DNA of 64,000 nucleotides from Mesorhizobium atlanticum (GTDB lineage: Bacteria; Pseudomonadota; Alphaproteobacteria; Rhizobiales; Rhizobiaceae): positions 742,689 through 806,688 of the forward strand of contig NZ_QMBQ01000003.1 of the NCBI RefSeq assembly GCF_003289965.1, written 5' to 3'. The notes under the pieces are model-generated. The model was not told where the DNA came from. It did no database searches and saw nothing but the letters and a program-made list of their open reading frames with translations. Numbering within the stretch: the stretch's first letter is position 1; each line of letters begins with the position of its first letter. Made by a program: the position numbers and the translations under genes. Below are positions 25,091 to 35,102 of this stretch, piece after piece.

Positions 25091-26251
25091 ATGGCCGCAA
25101 CCCGCGCCTATCTCGACTACAATGCCAGCGCGCCGCTCATTGCGGAAGCGCGGGCGGCGATGGTCGCCGCGCTCGATGCCGCCAACCCGTCATCGGTCCA
25201 CACCGAGGGTCGCGCCTCGCGCCGGCTGGTCGAGGACGCGCGCCGCGACGTGGCACGGCTGGTCAACGCCAGACCCGAACATGTCATCTTCACCTCCGGA
25301 GCCACCGAAGCCGCCTCGACGCTGCTTACGCCCGACTGGCAGATGGGGCGCGGCGCCATCCGCATGAGCTACCTCTATGTCTCGGCGGCCGACCATCCCT
25401 GCCTCCTGAATGGCGGGCGCTTCGCGCCGGCGCAGGTGACGAGGATCGGCGTCGACAGGAACGGCGTTGCTGATCTCGAGGCGCTTGCCGCCGCGCTCGC
25501 CCAGCATGACAAGTCCGCCGGCCTGCCGCTGGTGGCGATACATGCCGCCAACAACGAGACAGGCGTCGTCCAGCCGGTCGGGCGCATCGCCGAGATCGTC
25601 AAGGCCGCCGGCGGGGTGCTGGTCGTCGACGCCGTGCAGGCCGCCGGGCGGATTCCGCTCGATATGTCAGCTCCTTATGCCGATTATCTGATCCTGTCCT
25701 CGCACAAGATCGGCGGCCCCAAGGGCGTCGGCGCGATCGTCGCCGCGTCCGACCTGATGATGCCGCGGCCGCTGGTCAATGGCGGCGGCCAGGAGAAGGG
25801 GCACCGCGCCGGCACGGAAAACGTCGCCGGGATCGCCGGTTTCGGCGCCGCCGCGCGGGCAGCACTTGCGGGCTTGGACGACATGGACGCCATCGCTCGG
25901 CGCCGCGACGAGGTCGAGGCGATCGTAAGGGAACTGGCGCCGGACGCGGAAATCTTCGGAAATGGCGCTCAGAGGCTTGCCAATACGACATTCTTCGCTA
26001 TTCCCGGCGTCAAGGCCGAAACGGCGCAGATCGCTTTCGATCTTGCCGGCGTCGCGCTGTCGGCGGGCTCGGCCTGCTCGTCGGGAAAGGTCGGGCCAAG
26101 CCACGTGCTGAAGGCCATGGGCCATGGCGACAGCCTGGGCGCCTTGCGTGTCTCGATCGGCCGCGCGACCGGCGCCGAGGAGATAGGGGCCTTCCGGGTC
26201 GCGCTGGCGGGCATCGTCGCGCGCCGGGCGGGCAAGGAAAAAGCCGCCTGA
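25091..26251 (+). CDS. Cysteine desulfurase, IscS/NifS type (first SUF-operon gene)
   Basis: A 386-residue PLP enzyme that takes sulfur from cysteine for iron-sulfur clusters. PLP lysine K206 lies in SSHKIGGPKG, and the mobile-loop catalytic cysteine C329 in SAGSACSSGKVGPSHVL, a group I (IscS/NifS) arrangement. A separate group II SufS is encoded 5 kb downstream in the same operon, so two desulfurases of different classes are co-transcribed. The ribosome site is weak, with GGAAGGA somewhat distant. It is separated from sufB by 190 bases with no clear terminator. Confidence 0.92.
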   Translation: MAATRAYLDYNASAPLIAEARAAMVAALDAANPSSVHTEGRASRRLVEDARRDVARLVNARPEHVIFTSGATEAASTLLTPDWQMGRGAIRMSYLYVSAADHPCLLNGGRFAPAQVTRIGVDRNGVADLEALAAALAQHDKSAGLPLVAIHAANNETGVVQPVGRIAEIVKAAGGVLVVDAVQAAGRIPLDMSAPYADYLILSSHKIGGPKGVGAIVAASDLMMPRPLVNGGGQEKGHRAGTENVAGIAGFGAAARAALAGLDDMDAIARRRDEVEAIVRELAPDAEIFGNGAQRLANTTFFAIPGVKAETAQIAFDLAGVALSAGSACSSGKVGPSHVLKAMGHGDSLGALRVSIGRATGAEEIGAFRVALAGIVARRAGKEKAA

Positions 26252-26441
26252 CGGCGGCGAAGATGAATTCAGGCCATGCGGCCTGGTAGAGTCGTGCGTT
26301 TTGTCCTGGCCGGGTGAATTTCCGGCGGATACGCACTATATGGAGCTTACTCCGCTGCGCACCCCCGCCGGGATGCGATTACAGCGGTGCCATAGTTTGA
26401 AAACTGCCGGGCCTTGACCCCGGCGTGGATGGAGAACGCTT

Positions 26442-27962
<1,521 letters not shown>

Positions 27963-27970
27963 CTGGGAAG

Positions 27971-28213
27971 ATGCTGAAGGCTTTTGGAAACATCTTGGTA
28001 GGGTCGCTAGCGCTAGCACTGTTTGTGGCGATCGCAGGCGCGATCATGGCGCTTGTCGGCTCTATCGGTGAGTTTCCAAGTCTGAAGCACCTAGGAGGCT
28101 CGGTCTCCATGATCGGCGTGTTTGGCTTCTTTGCTGTCTTTGTTCTGTTTCGCTACGTCGGTCGGATTAGGCCGAAGGCGCAAAGCGGAGCTGATAGCGG
28201 GAGGGTGGGATGA
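27971..28213 (+). CDS. Small two-helix membrane protein inside the SUF operon
   Basis: An 80-residue hypothetical with two hydrophobic segments (about 6-32 and 46-66) joined by a short loop and a basic, hydrophilic tail. It starts eight bases after the sufB stop with GGGAAG as ribosome site, and overlaps the next gene by four bases (ATGA). Its codon use is less GC-rich at third positions than sufB or sufC, with codons such as CTA, GTA and AGG, which suggests a later insertion into the operon. I do not recognise a family. Confidence 0.65.
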   Translation: MLKAFGNILVGSLALALFVAIAGAIMALVGSIGEFPSLKHLGGSVSMIGVFGFFAVFVLFRYVGRIRPKAQSGADSGRVG

Positions 28214-28449
28214 CTGGAGATAAATGGTTCAGACCGAAGCGCTCCGGCTATGGCGCCACGCCGGACAACTGGAAAGGCTGGGCCTTCGTGGTCGTCTATG
28301 TCGCGATCGTTGTTGTGGTTGCGCTGGCGCTGATCGCCAAGGGCGCCGCCGCTTGGCTGGTGGTGCTCGCTATCATTGCCCTGACGGGCGCAACTATCCC
28401 GCTCATCAAGGCCAAGACGGGCGGCGACTGGCGCTGGCGTTGGCATTGA
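28210..28449 (+). CDS. Small membrane protein inside the SUF operon
   Basis: A 79-residue hypothetical with an N-terminal polar stretch and two closely spaced hydrophobic segments (about 24-43 and 47-67), ending in WRWRWH. Translation is coupled to the previous gene by an ATGA overlap and it ends 33 bases before sufC. Unlike its upstream partner, its codon use looks like the host. Position suggests an accessory role tethering or feeding the SUF machinery, but nothing in the sequence shows it. Confidence 0.65.
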   Translation: MTGDKWFRPKRSGYGATPDNWKGWAFVVVYVAIVVVVALALIAKGAAAWLVVLAIIALTGATIPLIKAKTGGDWRWRWH

Positions 28450-28482
28450 ATTTGAACGGACAGATTTTGGAACGGAACGAAA

Positions 28483-29238
28483 ATGCTTGAAATTAGAAAC
28501 CTTCACGCCCGCATCGTCGATGACGGCACCGAGATCATCCGCGGCTTGAACCTGACGGTGAAAGCCGGCGAAGTCGCGGCCATCATGGGTCCGAACGGCT
28601 CGGGCAAGTCCACGCTGTCCTACATCCTCGCTGGCCGCGAGGACTACGAGGTCACCGAAGGCGACATCCTTTATAACGGCCAGTCGATCCTCGAAATGGA
28701 TCCGGCCGAGCGCGCCACCGCCGGCATCTTCCTTGCCTTCCAGTATCCGATGGAGATACCGGGCGTGGCGACCATGGAATTCCTGAAGGTGGCGATGAAC
28801 GAGCAGCGCAAGGCGCGCGGCGAGGAACCGCTGAAGGTGCCGGAATTCCTGAAGCGCGTGAAGGAAGCGGCGGCCTCGCTCAGCATGGACATGAACATGC
28901 TCAAGCGGCCGCTCAATGTCGGCTTCTCGGGCGGCGAGAAGAAGCGTGCCGAGATCCTGCAGATGAAGCTGCTGGAGCCGAAGCTCTGTGTGCTGGACGA
29001 GACCGATTCCGGCCTCGACATCGATGCGCTGAAGATCGTCTCGGACGGCGTCAACGCGCTGCGTTCGCCGGAGCGAGCGATCGTCGTCATCACCCACTAT
29101 CAGCGCCTGCTCGAGCACATCGTGCCTGACACGGTGCACGTGCTCTACAAGGGCCAGGTGATCAAGTCGGGCAACAAGTCGCTGGCGCTGGATCTCGAGG
29201 CCAACGGCTATGCCGGCGTGATCGGCGAAGCCGCGTGA
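28483..29238 (+). CDS. sufC: Fe-S assembly ATPase SufC
   Basis: A 251-residue ABC-type ATPase that drives the SufBC2D complex in the cytoplasm. Walker A GPNGSGKST at 36-44, signature FSGGEKKR near 148-155 and Walker B LCVLDETDSGLD near 168-179 are intact; the ETDSGLD variant is characteristic of SufC. GGAACG lies before the ATG. sufD follows directly. Confidence 0.97.
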   Translation: MLEIRNLHARIVDDGTEIIRGLNLTVKAGEVAAIMGPNGSGKSTLSYILAGREDYEVTEGDILYNGQSILEMDPAERATAGIFLAFQYPMEIPGVATMEFLKVAMNEQRKARGEEPLKVPEFLKRVKEAAASLSMDMNMLKRPLNVGFSGGEKKRAEILQMKLLEPKLCVLDETDSGLDIDALKIVSDGVNALRSPERAIVVITHYQRLLEHIVPDTVHVLYKGQVIKSGNKSLALDLEANGYAGVIGEAA

Positions 29239-29263
29239 GATGGGAGCGGTCGAGGCGAAAGTC

Positions 29264-30544
29264 ATGAACATGCACGCACAGCCCCAGCGGACCTTGGCCG
29301 AGACGGCGCTGATCGACGCCTTCGGCGAGCGGCTGTCGCAACTGCCCGGCGACGGCGCGGTGATGGTCAAGCGCGACGACGCGATCGAGGCGATCAAGAA
29401 CGGCCTGCCGACGCGCCGCGTCGAATCCTGGCACTACACGGACCTGCGCCGGCTGTTGACTTCGGTGCCGGCTTTCGAGGCCGGCGCCGTTGCCAAGGCG
29501 CTTGCGCCGGTTCTTGAAGGGTCGGCCGTACTGCCTGTGCTGAACGGAGTCTCACAAACGAAGCTGCCTGAGGTCGAGGGCGTCACCGTGCAGCGCCTGT
29601 CGGAGAAGCTCACCGACGGCAGCGTCGCGCCAGGGCTCGACCCCTACGGCGACGACGATGCGATCGGCGCGCTGAACACGGCCTTCGTCGCCGACGGCTA
29701 TTTCGTCGACATCGCCGGCGGCGTCGAGCTGGAAAAGCCGATCGAATTTCAGAACCTGCAGGCGGGCGGCCAGTCGCATGTGCGCCTCTTGGCGCGTATC
29801 GGAGCCGGCGCCAAGGCGATCATCGTCGAGCGCCAGGCGGGCGAGGCAAGCGAAGACGGTGAGGCGCTCGTCTCTTCGGTCAGCCAGCTCGTGGTCGGCG
29901 ACGGCGCGCAAGTGACCTGGCTGATCGTGCAGGAGCAGCAGGACACGGCCACGCATCTCGCCCAGTTCAAGGCGCATATCGGCAAGGACGCCAAGCTGAC
30001 GGTGTTCGTGATGAATGCCGGCGGCAAACTCGTTCGCCAGGAGGTCGTTGTCAGGACGACGGGCGAGGGCGCCGATTTCAAATTGCGCGGCATCAACCTT
30101 CTCGCCGGCGACACGCATACAGACACCACCATGGTGCTCGACCACGCCGTACCGCATACGACGTCGACGGAAGTGATCCGCAACGTGGTGACCGGCAAGG
30201 CGCGCGGCGTCTTCCAGGGCCGCATCAACGTGCATCAATACGCGCAGAAGACCAACGCCAAGATGGCCTGCAACACGCTGCTCCTGTCGGATGACGGCGA
30301 GTTCTCGACCAAGCCGGAGCTGGAAATCTTCGCCGACGACGTGGTCTGCGGCCATGGCGCGACGGTCACCGAGATCGACCACAACCATCTGTTCTATCTG
30401 ATGGCGCGCGGCATCGACGAGAAGTCGGCGCGGGGCCTGCTGGTGAAGGCTTTCGTCGCCGAAGTGATCGAGGAACTGGACGACGAAGCGCTTGTCGAAG
30501 CGCTCGAAGAGCGGCTCGACGGCTGGTTTTCGACGCACGGGTAG
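29264..30544 (+). CDS. sufD: Fe-S scaffold subunit SufD
   Basis: A 426-residue partner of SufB in the scaffold complex. The C-terminal half has the SufB/SufD beta-helix with QKTNAKMACNTLLLSDDGEF and a CGHGATVTEIDHNHLFYL segment where the conserved histidine of SufD sits. ATG 29264 is preferred because GAGG is eight bases upstream; ATG 29240, adjacent to the sufC stop, would add eight residues. A CCCCTCA-type repeat separates it from sufS. Confidence 0.95.
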   Translation: MNMHAQPQRTLAETALIDAFGERLSQLPGDGAVMVKRDDAIEAIKNGLPTRRVESWHYTDLRRLLTSVPAFEAGAVAKALAPVLEGSAVLPVLNGVSQTKLPEVEGVTVQRLSEKLTDGSVAPGLDPYGDDDAIGALNTAFVADGYFVDIAGGVELEKPIEFQNLQAGGQSHVRLLARIGAGAKAIIVERQAGEASEDGEALVSSVSQLVVGDGAQVTWLIVQEQQDTATHLAQFKAHIGKDAKLTVFVMNAGGKLVRQEVVVRTTGEGADFKLRGINLLAGDTHTDTTMVLDHAVPHTTSTEVIRNVVTGKARGVFQGRINVHQYAQKTNAKMACNTLLLSDDGEFSTKPELEIFADDVVCGHGATVTEIDHNHLFYLMARGIDEKSARGLLVKAFVAEVIEELDDEALVEALEERLDGWFSTHG

Positions 30545-30560
30545 CGGCGTACGGCGCAGG

Positions 30561-30687
30561 CCCCCTCATCCGGCCGCTTCGCGGCCACCTTCTCCCCGAG
30601 GGGAGAAGAGGCAGGTGCGACGTTGGTGACCTCCTCTCCCCACCGGGGAGAGGGTGGCCGGAGCGAAGCGGAGGTCGGGTGAGGGGG
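30561..30687. repeat. CCCCTCA-type palindromic intergenic element
   Basis: Ends CCCCCTCA and TGAGGGGG form an inverted pair 127 bases across. Inside, CGGCCGCTTCGCGGCCACC and TTCTCCCC face GGGGAGAGGG and GGTGGCCGGAGCGAAGCGG, giving a long imperfect cruciform. Further copies lie at 32841, 33981 and 63581. It sits between sufD and sufS and ends 24 bases before the sufS start, so it may modulate downstream SUF expression. Confidence 0.88.
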
Positions 30688-30711
30688 AGCCACTTTGGAA
30701 GGTTGATTGCT

Positions 30712-31953
30712 GTGGACCAGAAGATCGAAACCACCCCCTATGACGTCGAGGCGATCCGCCGCGACTTCCCGATCCTGTCGCGCCAGGTCTATGGCAAGCC
30801 GCTGGTCTATCTCGACAATGGCGCTTCGGCGCAAAAGCCGCAGGTGGTGCTCGACACCATCCAGCATGCCTATTCCCAGGAATACGCCAACGTCCATCGC
30901 GGCCTGCATTTCCTGTCGAACGCCGCGACCGACGCCTACGAGAATGCGCGCAAATCGGTGCAGCGGTTTTTGAACGCGCCGAGCACCGACACAATAGTCT
31001 TCACCTCCAACACCACCTCGGCGATCAACACGGTCGCCTATGGCTGGGGCATGCCGCGGATCGGCGAGGGCGACGAGATCGTGCTCTCGATCATGGAGCA
31101 CCATTCCAACATCGTGCCCTGGCATTTCATCCGTGAGCGGCAGGGCGCCAAGCTTGTCTGGGTGCCGGTCGACGATCTCGGCGCCTTCCATATCGAGGAA
31201 TTCGAGAATCGCTTGACCGCGCGCACCAAGCTCGTCGCCATCACGCAGATGTCGAATGCTCTGGGCACGGTGACGCCGATCAAGGAAATCGTGCGCATCG
31301 CGCATTCGCGTGGAATTCCCGTGCTCGTCGACGGCAGCCAGAGCGCCGTGCATATGCCGATCGACGTGCAGGACCTCGACTGCGATTTCTTCGTCTTCAC
31401 CGGACACAAGGTCTACGGCCCGTCGGGCATCGGCGTGCTTTACGGCAAGAAGGACAGGCTGGAAGAGATGCGGCCCTTCATGGGCGGCGGCGAGATGATC
31501 GAGGAGGTGACGGAAGACATCGTCACCTATAACGATCCGCCGCACCGTTTCGAGGCCGGCACGCCGCCGATCGTGCAGGCGATCGGCCTCGGCGCGGCGC
31601 TGGACTATATGGAAAAGGTGGGCCGCGAGCGGATCGCGGCGCATGAAGCCGACCTCAAGACCTACGCGCATGAGCGGCTGCGAGCGATCAACTCGCTCCG
31701 TATCTTCGGCGACGCGCCCGGCAAGGGCGCCATCATCTCGTTCGAATTGCAGGGCATCCATGCGCACGACGTGTCGATGGTGATCGACCGTCAGGGCGTC
31801 GCTGTCCGTGCCGGCACCCATTGCGCCCAGCCGCTGTTGAAACGCTTCGGCGTCACCTCCACATGCAGGGCATCGTTCGGCATGTATAATACCAGGGCCG
31901 AAGTCGACGCTTTGGCCGAGGCGCTGGAAAAGGCGCGGAAGTTCTTCGGGTGA
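30712..31953 (+). CDS. sufS: Cysteine desulfurase SufS (group II)
   Basis: A 413-residue PLP desulfurase of the SUF class. PLP lysine K233 lies in FVFTGHKVYGPSG and catalytic C371 in RAGTHCAQPLLKRFG, with the short active-site loop of group II enzymes. GTG 30712 was chosen: GGAAGG is nine bases upstream and the product length fits, whereas the earlier frame start lies inside the repeat. No sufE-like acceptor is in the window. Its stop overlaps the sufT start. Confidence 0.95.
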   Translation: MDQKIETTPYDVEAIRRDFPILSRQVYGKPLVYLDNGASAQKPQVVLDTIQHAYSQEYANVHRGLHFLSNAATDAYENARKSVQRFLNAPSTDTIVFTSNTTSAINTVAYGWGMPRIGEGDEIVLSIMEHHSNIVPWHFIRERQGAKLVWVPVDDLGAFHIEEFENRLTARTKLVAITQMSNALGTVTPIKEIVRIAHSRGIPVLVDGSQSAVHMPIDVQDLDCDFFVFTGHKVYGPSGIGVLYGKKDRLEEMRPFMGGGEMIEEVTEDIVTYNDPPHRFEAGTPPIVQAIGLGAALDYMEKVGRERIAAHEADLKTYAHERLRAINSLRIFGDAPGKGAIISFELQGIHAHDVSMVIDRQGVAVRAGTHCAQPLLKRFGVTSTCRASFGMYNTRAEVDALAEALEKARKFFG

Positions 31954-32351
31954 TGATGATGGACGATGTGAGCGCGACCGCAGAGACTGTTCCGGAAACG
32001 GCCGGCAACGGCATCGTCTCGGCCTCGGCGATCCCCGCCGACGAGCTGGCGCGGCTGACCGACGACATCGTGTCGGCGCTGAAGACGGTCTACGACCCGG
32101 AAATCCCGGCTGACATCTATGAGCTCGGCCTGGTCTACAAGATCGACATCGAGGACGACCGGTCGGTCAAGATCGACATGACGCTGACCGCGCCCGGCTG
32201 CCCGGTGGCGGGCGAAATGCCCGGATGGGTCGAGAACGCCGTCGGCGCCGTCGAAGGCGTGTCCGGTGTCGAGGTCAACATGGTGTTCGATCCGCCGTGG
32301 ACGCCCGACCGCATGTCGGAAGAGGCGCAGGTCGCCGTCGGGTGGTACTAG
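31953..32351 (+). CDS. sufT: SufT/MIP18 family Fe-S maturation protein
   Basis: A protein of about 132 residues with the DUF59/MIP18 core: VYDPEIPADIYELGLVY, TLTAPGCPVAGEMP with the single reactive cysteine, and a C-terminal MVFDPPWTPDRMS. SufT proteins help deliver or mature iron-sulfur clusters. Three ATG codons in a row (31953, 31956, 31959) overlap or follow the sufS stop, so the exact start is uncertain by two residues. Translation is coupled to sufS. Confidence 0.93.
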   Translation: MMMDDVSATAETVPETAGNGIVSASAIPADELARLTDDIVSALKTVYDPEIPADIYELGLVYKIDIEDDRSVKIDMTLTAPGCPVAGEMPGWVENAVGAVEGVSGVEVNMVFDPPWTPDRMSEEAQVAVGWY

Positions 32352-32454
32352 GCAAGCACAGGCTGGCGCACTTGCGCCGGTGGTAAAACTTCACCATTTT
32401 AGGTGAGAATCATTCGGCAGGCCTTGAACCTGCAGGGAATGGAGAAGGAAGAAT

Positions 32455-32835
32455 ATGGGACGCTTCGCCGTCATCACGATGACCGAAAAGGCCGCCGACC
32501 GCGTGCGCGAGATCGTGGCCGCGCGCGACAATGCGCACGGCATCCGCCTTGGCATCAAGAAGGGCGGCTGCGCCGGCATGGAATACACCATCGATCTGGT
32601 GACCGAGCCGAACCCCAAGGACGACCATATCGAGCGCGAAGGCGCGCATGTCTATGTGGCGCCGGAAGCCGCGCTCTTCCTGTTCGGCACGGAGATGGAT
32701 TTCGAGCAGACGACTCTGCGCACCGGCTTCACCTTCAAGAACCCGAACCAAAGCTCGGCCTGCGGCTGCGGCGAATCCGTCGAGCTGAAGCCCGCCGACC
32801 TCAAGGCGCTTGCCGAGGCGCGCGCCTCGGCCTGA
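32455..32835 (+). CDS. sufA: A-type Fe-S carrier SufA/IscA
   Basis: A 126-residue A-type carrier that takes clusters from the scaffold to client proteins. The three cluster ligands are C39 (KKGGCAGMEY), C103 and C105 (SACGCGES), with the usual spacing. GAAGGAAG precedes the ATG. It is the last SUF gene, 103 bases after sufT; a CCCCTCA-type repeat follows at once and may end the transcript. Confidence 0.95.
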   Translation: MGRFAVITMTEKAADRVREIVAARDNAHGIRLGIKKGGCAGMEYTIDLVTEPNPKDDHIEREGAHVYVAPEAALFLFGTEMDFEQTTLRTGFTFKNPNQSSACGCGESVELKPADLKALAEARASA

Positions 32836-32840
32836 TCTTC

Positions 32841-33023
32841 CTTCGCCCCGTTTACGGGGAGAAGGTGGCCCGAAAGGGCCGGATGAGGGGCAAGTGCGAA
32901 GTTTTGAGAGGCTGGCGCCGCCCCTCATCTGCCTGCCGGCGTTCATCGTTCGAAAAGCCAAGCAATTGGCTTTTCGTCCGCTTCGCGGACCACTCCTCAC
33001 CTCCCCGTTCCACGGGAAGAAGA
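32841..33023. repeat. CCCCTCA-type element with a nested perfect hairpin
   Basis: The left part (CCCCGT/ACGGGG hairpin, GGCCCGAAAGGGCC, GGATGAGGGG) and right part (CCCCTCATCTGCC) belong to the same class as the element at 30561. A perfect 11-bp hairpin, CGAAAAGCCAA with TTGGCTTTTCG around GCAA at 32951-32976, is embedded near the right side, giving a mosaic. It lies between sufA and the convergent GFA gene. Confidence 0.82.
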
Positions 33024-33026
33024 AAG

Positions 33027-33524
33027 CTACTCAACCCACATCCCAGTCCGTTTGTGCCAGTCGGCGATCGATTCCTCTGGATAGACGTCGAACACCTTGT
33101 CTTGTCTGCCGACCACCGGCTCGACCCAGTTCGCTTTGTATTTCAGCATCAGATGCACCTTTTCCGGCGGTTTCGGCAGGTCGGTGTCGATCGCCGAGGC
33201 GAAGGGATGCACGAGATCCGGCCAGGTCGGGTCGTAGAGCCAGAGCGCTGAGCCGCATTTTCGGCAGAAATTGCGCTCGCCGGTCGAGACCTCGCAATGC
33301 GGATGCTCGTCATCCTCGATTTCGGCGCGATAGACGCCGAGGCTGCGCTTGCCTGTGATTTTCAAAGTCTCGTAGTCGGCGCCGAGATTGATGGCAAAAC
33401 CGCCGCCGCCCTGCTGCTTGCGGCAGATCGAGCAGTAGCAGAGCATGAACGGCACCGGCGTATGGCTTTCCACCTCGAAGTGGACGCCGCCGCAGCGGCA
33501 GGAGCCTTTGAGCAGGACGGGCAT
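33027..33524 (-). CDS. GFA (glutathione-dependent formaldehyde-activating-like) protein
   Basis: A 165-residue zinc-binding protein of the Gfa/CENP-V family. Zinc ligands come from C9 and C11 (SCRCGG), C29, C31 and C34 (CYCSICR) and C87/C90 (NFCRKCGS). Founding members add formaldehyde to glutathione, but most paralogues have unknown roles. ATG 33524 fits the family N-terminus just before the first CxC. It is alone on its strand, converging on the repeat after sufA. Confidence 0.88.
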   Translation of the reverse strand: MPVLLKGSCRCGGVHFEVESHTPVPFMLCYCSICRKQQGGGGFAINLGADYETLKITGKRSLGVYRAEIEDDEHPHCEVSTGERNFCRKCGSALWLYDPTWPDLVHPFASAIDTDLPKPPEKVHLMLKYKANWVEPVVGRQDKVFDVYPEESIADWHKRTGMWVE

Positions 33525-33613
33525 GGCGGGAACTCCGTTTCCGGGTCTCAACCTGTCAGCATGCTTTTGGTTGCGGCGATGACAAGGCCGACAACGGATG
33601 AGATGATCGCGGC

Positions 33614-33937
33614 ATGGATAATACGCGCCTTGAAGAACTGTTCGAAAGCCTTGGTCCGATCAGCATCCGCAAACTGTTCGGCGGCAAGGGCATTTATTGC
33701 GATGGCGTCATCGTCGCGGTCGTCGTGCGCGACGAACTGATGCTGAAGGCGGACGGGGAGAGTGCGCCGGACTTCGAAGCAGCAGGCTGCAAGCAGTGGA
33801 CTTATACGGGCTCGCGCCATGGCAAGGCGGTGGCGATGCCTTATTGGAGCGTGCCGGACGAGGCATTCGACGATCCCGACGAGATGGCCGTGTGGGCGCG
33901 GCGGGCCTATGAGGCGGGACGAAGGGCGGGGAAGTGA
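33614..33937 (+). CDS. TfoX/Sxy N-terminal-domain protein
   Basis: A 107-residue protein consisting of the TfoX N-terminal domain only: LGPISIRKLFGGKGIYCDG near 14-31, MLKADGES near 43-50 and MPYWSVPDE near 75-83. Full TfoX regulates competence in gammaproteobacteria; the short alphaproteobacterial forms have no known function. It is flanked by two CCCCTCA-type repeats and the divergent GFA gene. The ribosome site is weak. Confidence 0.87.
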   Translation: MDNTRLEELFESLGPISIRKLFGGKGIYCDGVIVAVVVRDELMLKADGESAPDFEAAGCKQWTYTGSRHGKAVAMPYWSVPDEAFDDPDEMAVWARRAYEAGRRAGK

Positions 33938-33980
33938 TTGGTCCGCCGTTGAAACGTTTGTGAAGGTCACGTCGAGGCCG

Positions 33981-34131
33981 CCCCCCTCATCCGGCCGCTT
34001 CGCGGCCATCTTCTCCTCGCTGGGGAGAAGAGGTTTGCGTAGGCGCTGGCAGCTCCTCTCCCCTCGGGGAGAGGTCGGATTGCCCCGAATTGCTCTTTGC
34101 AATTTGGCCTTGGCAATCCGGGTGAGGGGGG
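33981..34131. repeat. CCCCTCA-type palindromic intergenic element
   Basis: Inverted ends CCCCCCTCA (33981-33989) and TGAGGGGGG (34123-34131) enclose CGGCCGCTTCGCGGCC, a TTCTCCTC/GAGAAG pair and a CTCCTCTCCCCTCGGGGAGAGG hairpin region. Between TfoX-like and psuG stops, it is placed to act for both convergent transcripts. Confidence 0.86.
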
Positions 34132-34145
34132 CTTCGCCGCGTGCC

Positions 34146-35063
34146 CTACAGCGCCTTCGCGATCTCCGCTGCGAGCCGGGCATTGTTCTCGACCAGCGCG
34201 ATGTTGGTCTTGAGGCTACGGCCGCCGGTCAGTTCGAGGATCTTCGACAGCAGGAACGGCGTCACCGCCTTGCCGGTCACGTTCTGCGCCTCGGCGGCTA
34301 TCTGCGCGGCCTCGATATAGCCGGCCATTTCGTCGGCGGGGATTTCGTCATTCTGCGGCACCGGATTGGCGACCAGTATGCCGCCACCAAGGCCCAGCGC
34401 CTGCCGCGTGCGGTAGAAATGGGCGATGTCTTCAGGCGCATTGAGCGTCAGCGGTGCGCGGAAGGGCGATTGCCTGGACCAGAAGGCGGGCATGGTTTCG
34501 CTGCCATGGCCGATCACTGGCACGCCGCGCGTTTCGAGCACCTCCAGCGTCTTTTCGATGTCGAGGATCGCCTTGGCGCCGGCCGAGACGACGATGACCG
34601 GCGTGCGCGCCAGCTCGTCGAGATCGGCCGAGATGTCGAAGCTTTTCTCGGCGCCCTTGTGGACACCGCCGATACCGCCGGTGGCGAAGACCTTTATCCC
34701 GGCCATATGCGCGGCGATCATCGTGGCCGCTACCGTGGTGCCGCCCGTGCGCTTTTGAGCGACGGCAAAGCCGATGTCGGCGCGCGACAGCTTCATGGCG
34801 TCCCCGGTCATGGCCAGCGACTCGCGTTCGCCGTCGGACAGGCCGATCTTGATGCGGCCGTCGACCACGGCGATCGTCGCCGGCACCGCGCCGGCATCAG
34901 CGATGATCTGCTCGACCTTGGCCGCCATCGCGCCATTATCAGGGTAGGGCATGCCGTGGGTGATGATCGTTGATTCCAGCGCCACCACGGGCCGGCCGGC
35001 GGCAAGCGCCTCCGCCACGGGCGGGTGGATATCGACGAAGGGGCGGGCGGTCTCGGGCGTCAT
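34146..35063 (-). CDS. psuG: Pseudouridine-5'-phosphate glycosidase
   Basis: A 305-residue enzyme that splits pseudouridine 5'-phosphate into uracil and ribose 5-phosphate. The family blocks are clear: ALESTIITHGMPYPDN near the N-terminus, GKRxG-like KRTGGTTVAATM in the middle and FATGGIGGVHKGAE with the substrate-binding loop, then TSAGAKAILDIEKTLE-like VVSAGAKAILDI. ATG 35063 has GGAG upstream; a TTG 15 bases earlier is possible. It follows the kinase by 39 bases, the order expected for stepwise catabolism. Confidence 0.95.
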   Translation of the reverse strand: MTPETARPFVDIHPPVAEALAAGRPVVALESTIITHGMPYPDNGAMAAKVEQIIADAGAVPATIAVVDGRIKIGLSDGERESLAMTGDAMKLSRADIGFAVAQKRTGGTTVAATMIAAHMAGIKVFATGGIGGVHKGAEKSFDISADLDELARTPVIVVSAGAKAILDIEKTLEVLETRGVPVIGHGSETMPAFWSRQSPFRAPLTLNAPEDIAHFYRTRQALGLGGGILVANPVPQNDEIPADEMAGYIEAAQIAAEAQNVTGKAVTPFLLSKILELTGGRSLKTNIALVENNARLAAEIAKAL

Positions 35064-35102
35064 GGCTGTCTCCGGCAAGGAGGAACTGGATGGTTGGTGG
35101 CC

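Noticed and set aside
32404..32415. Fur/Mur-like box TGAGAATCATTC before sufA
   Set aside because: Only one half matches; the second half should read ATTCTCA but is ATTCGGC. Its position inside the operon also makes a primary operator unlikely.
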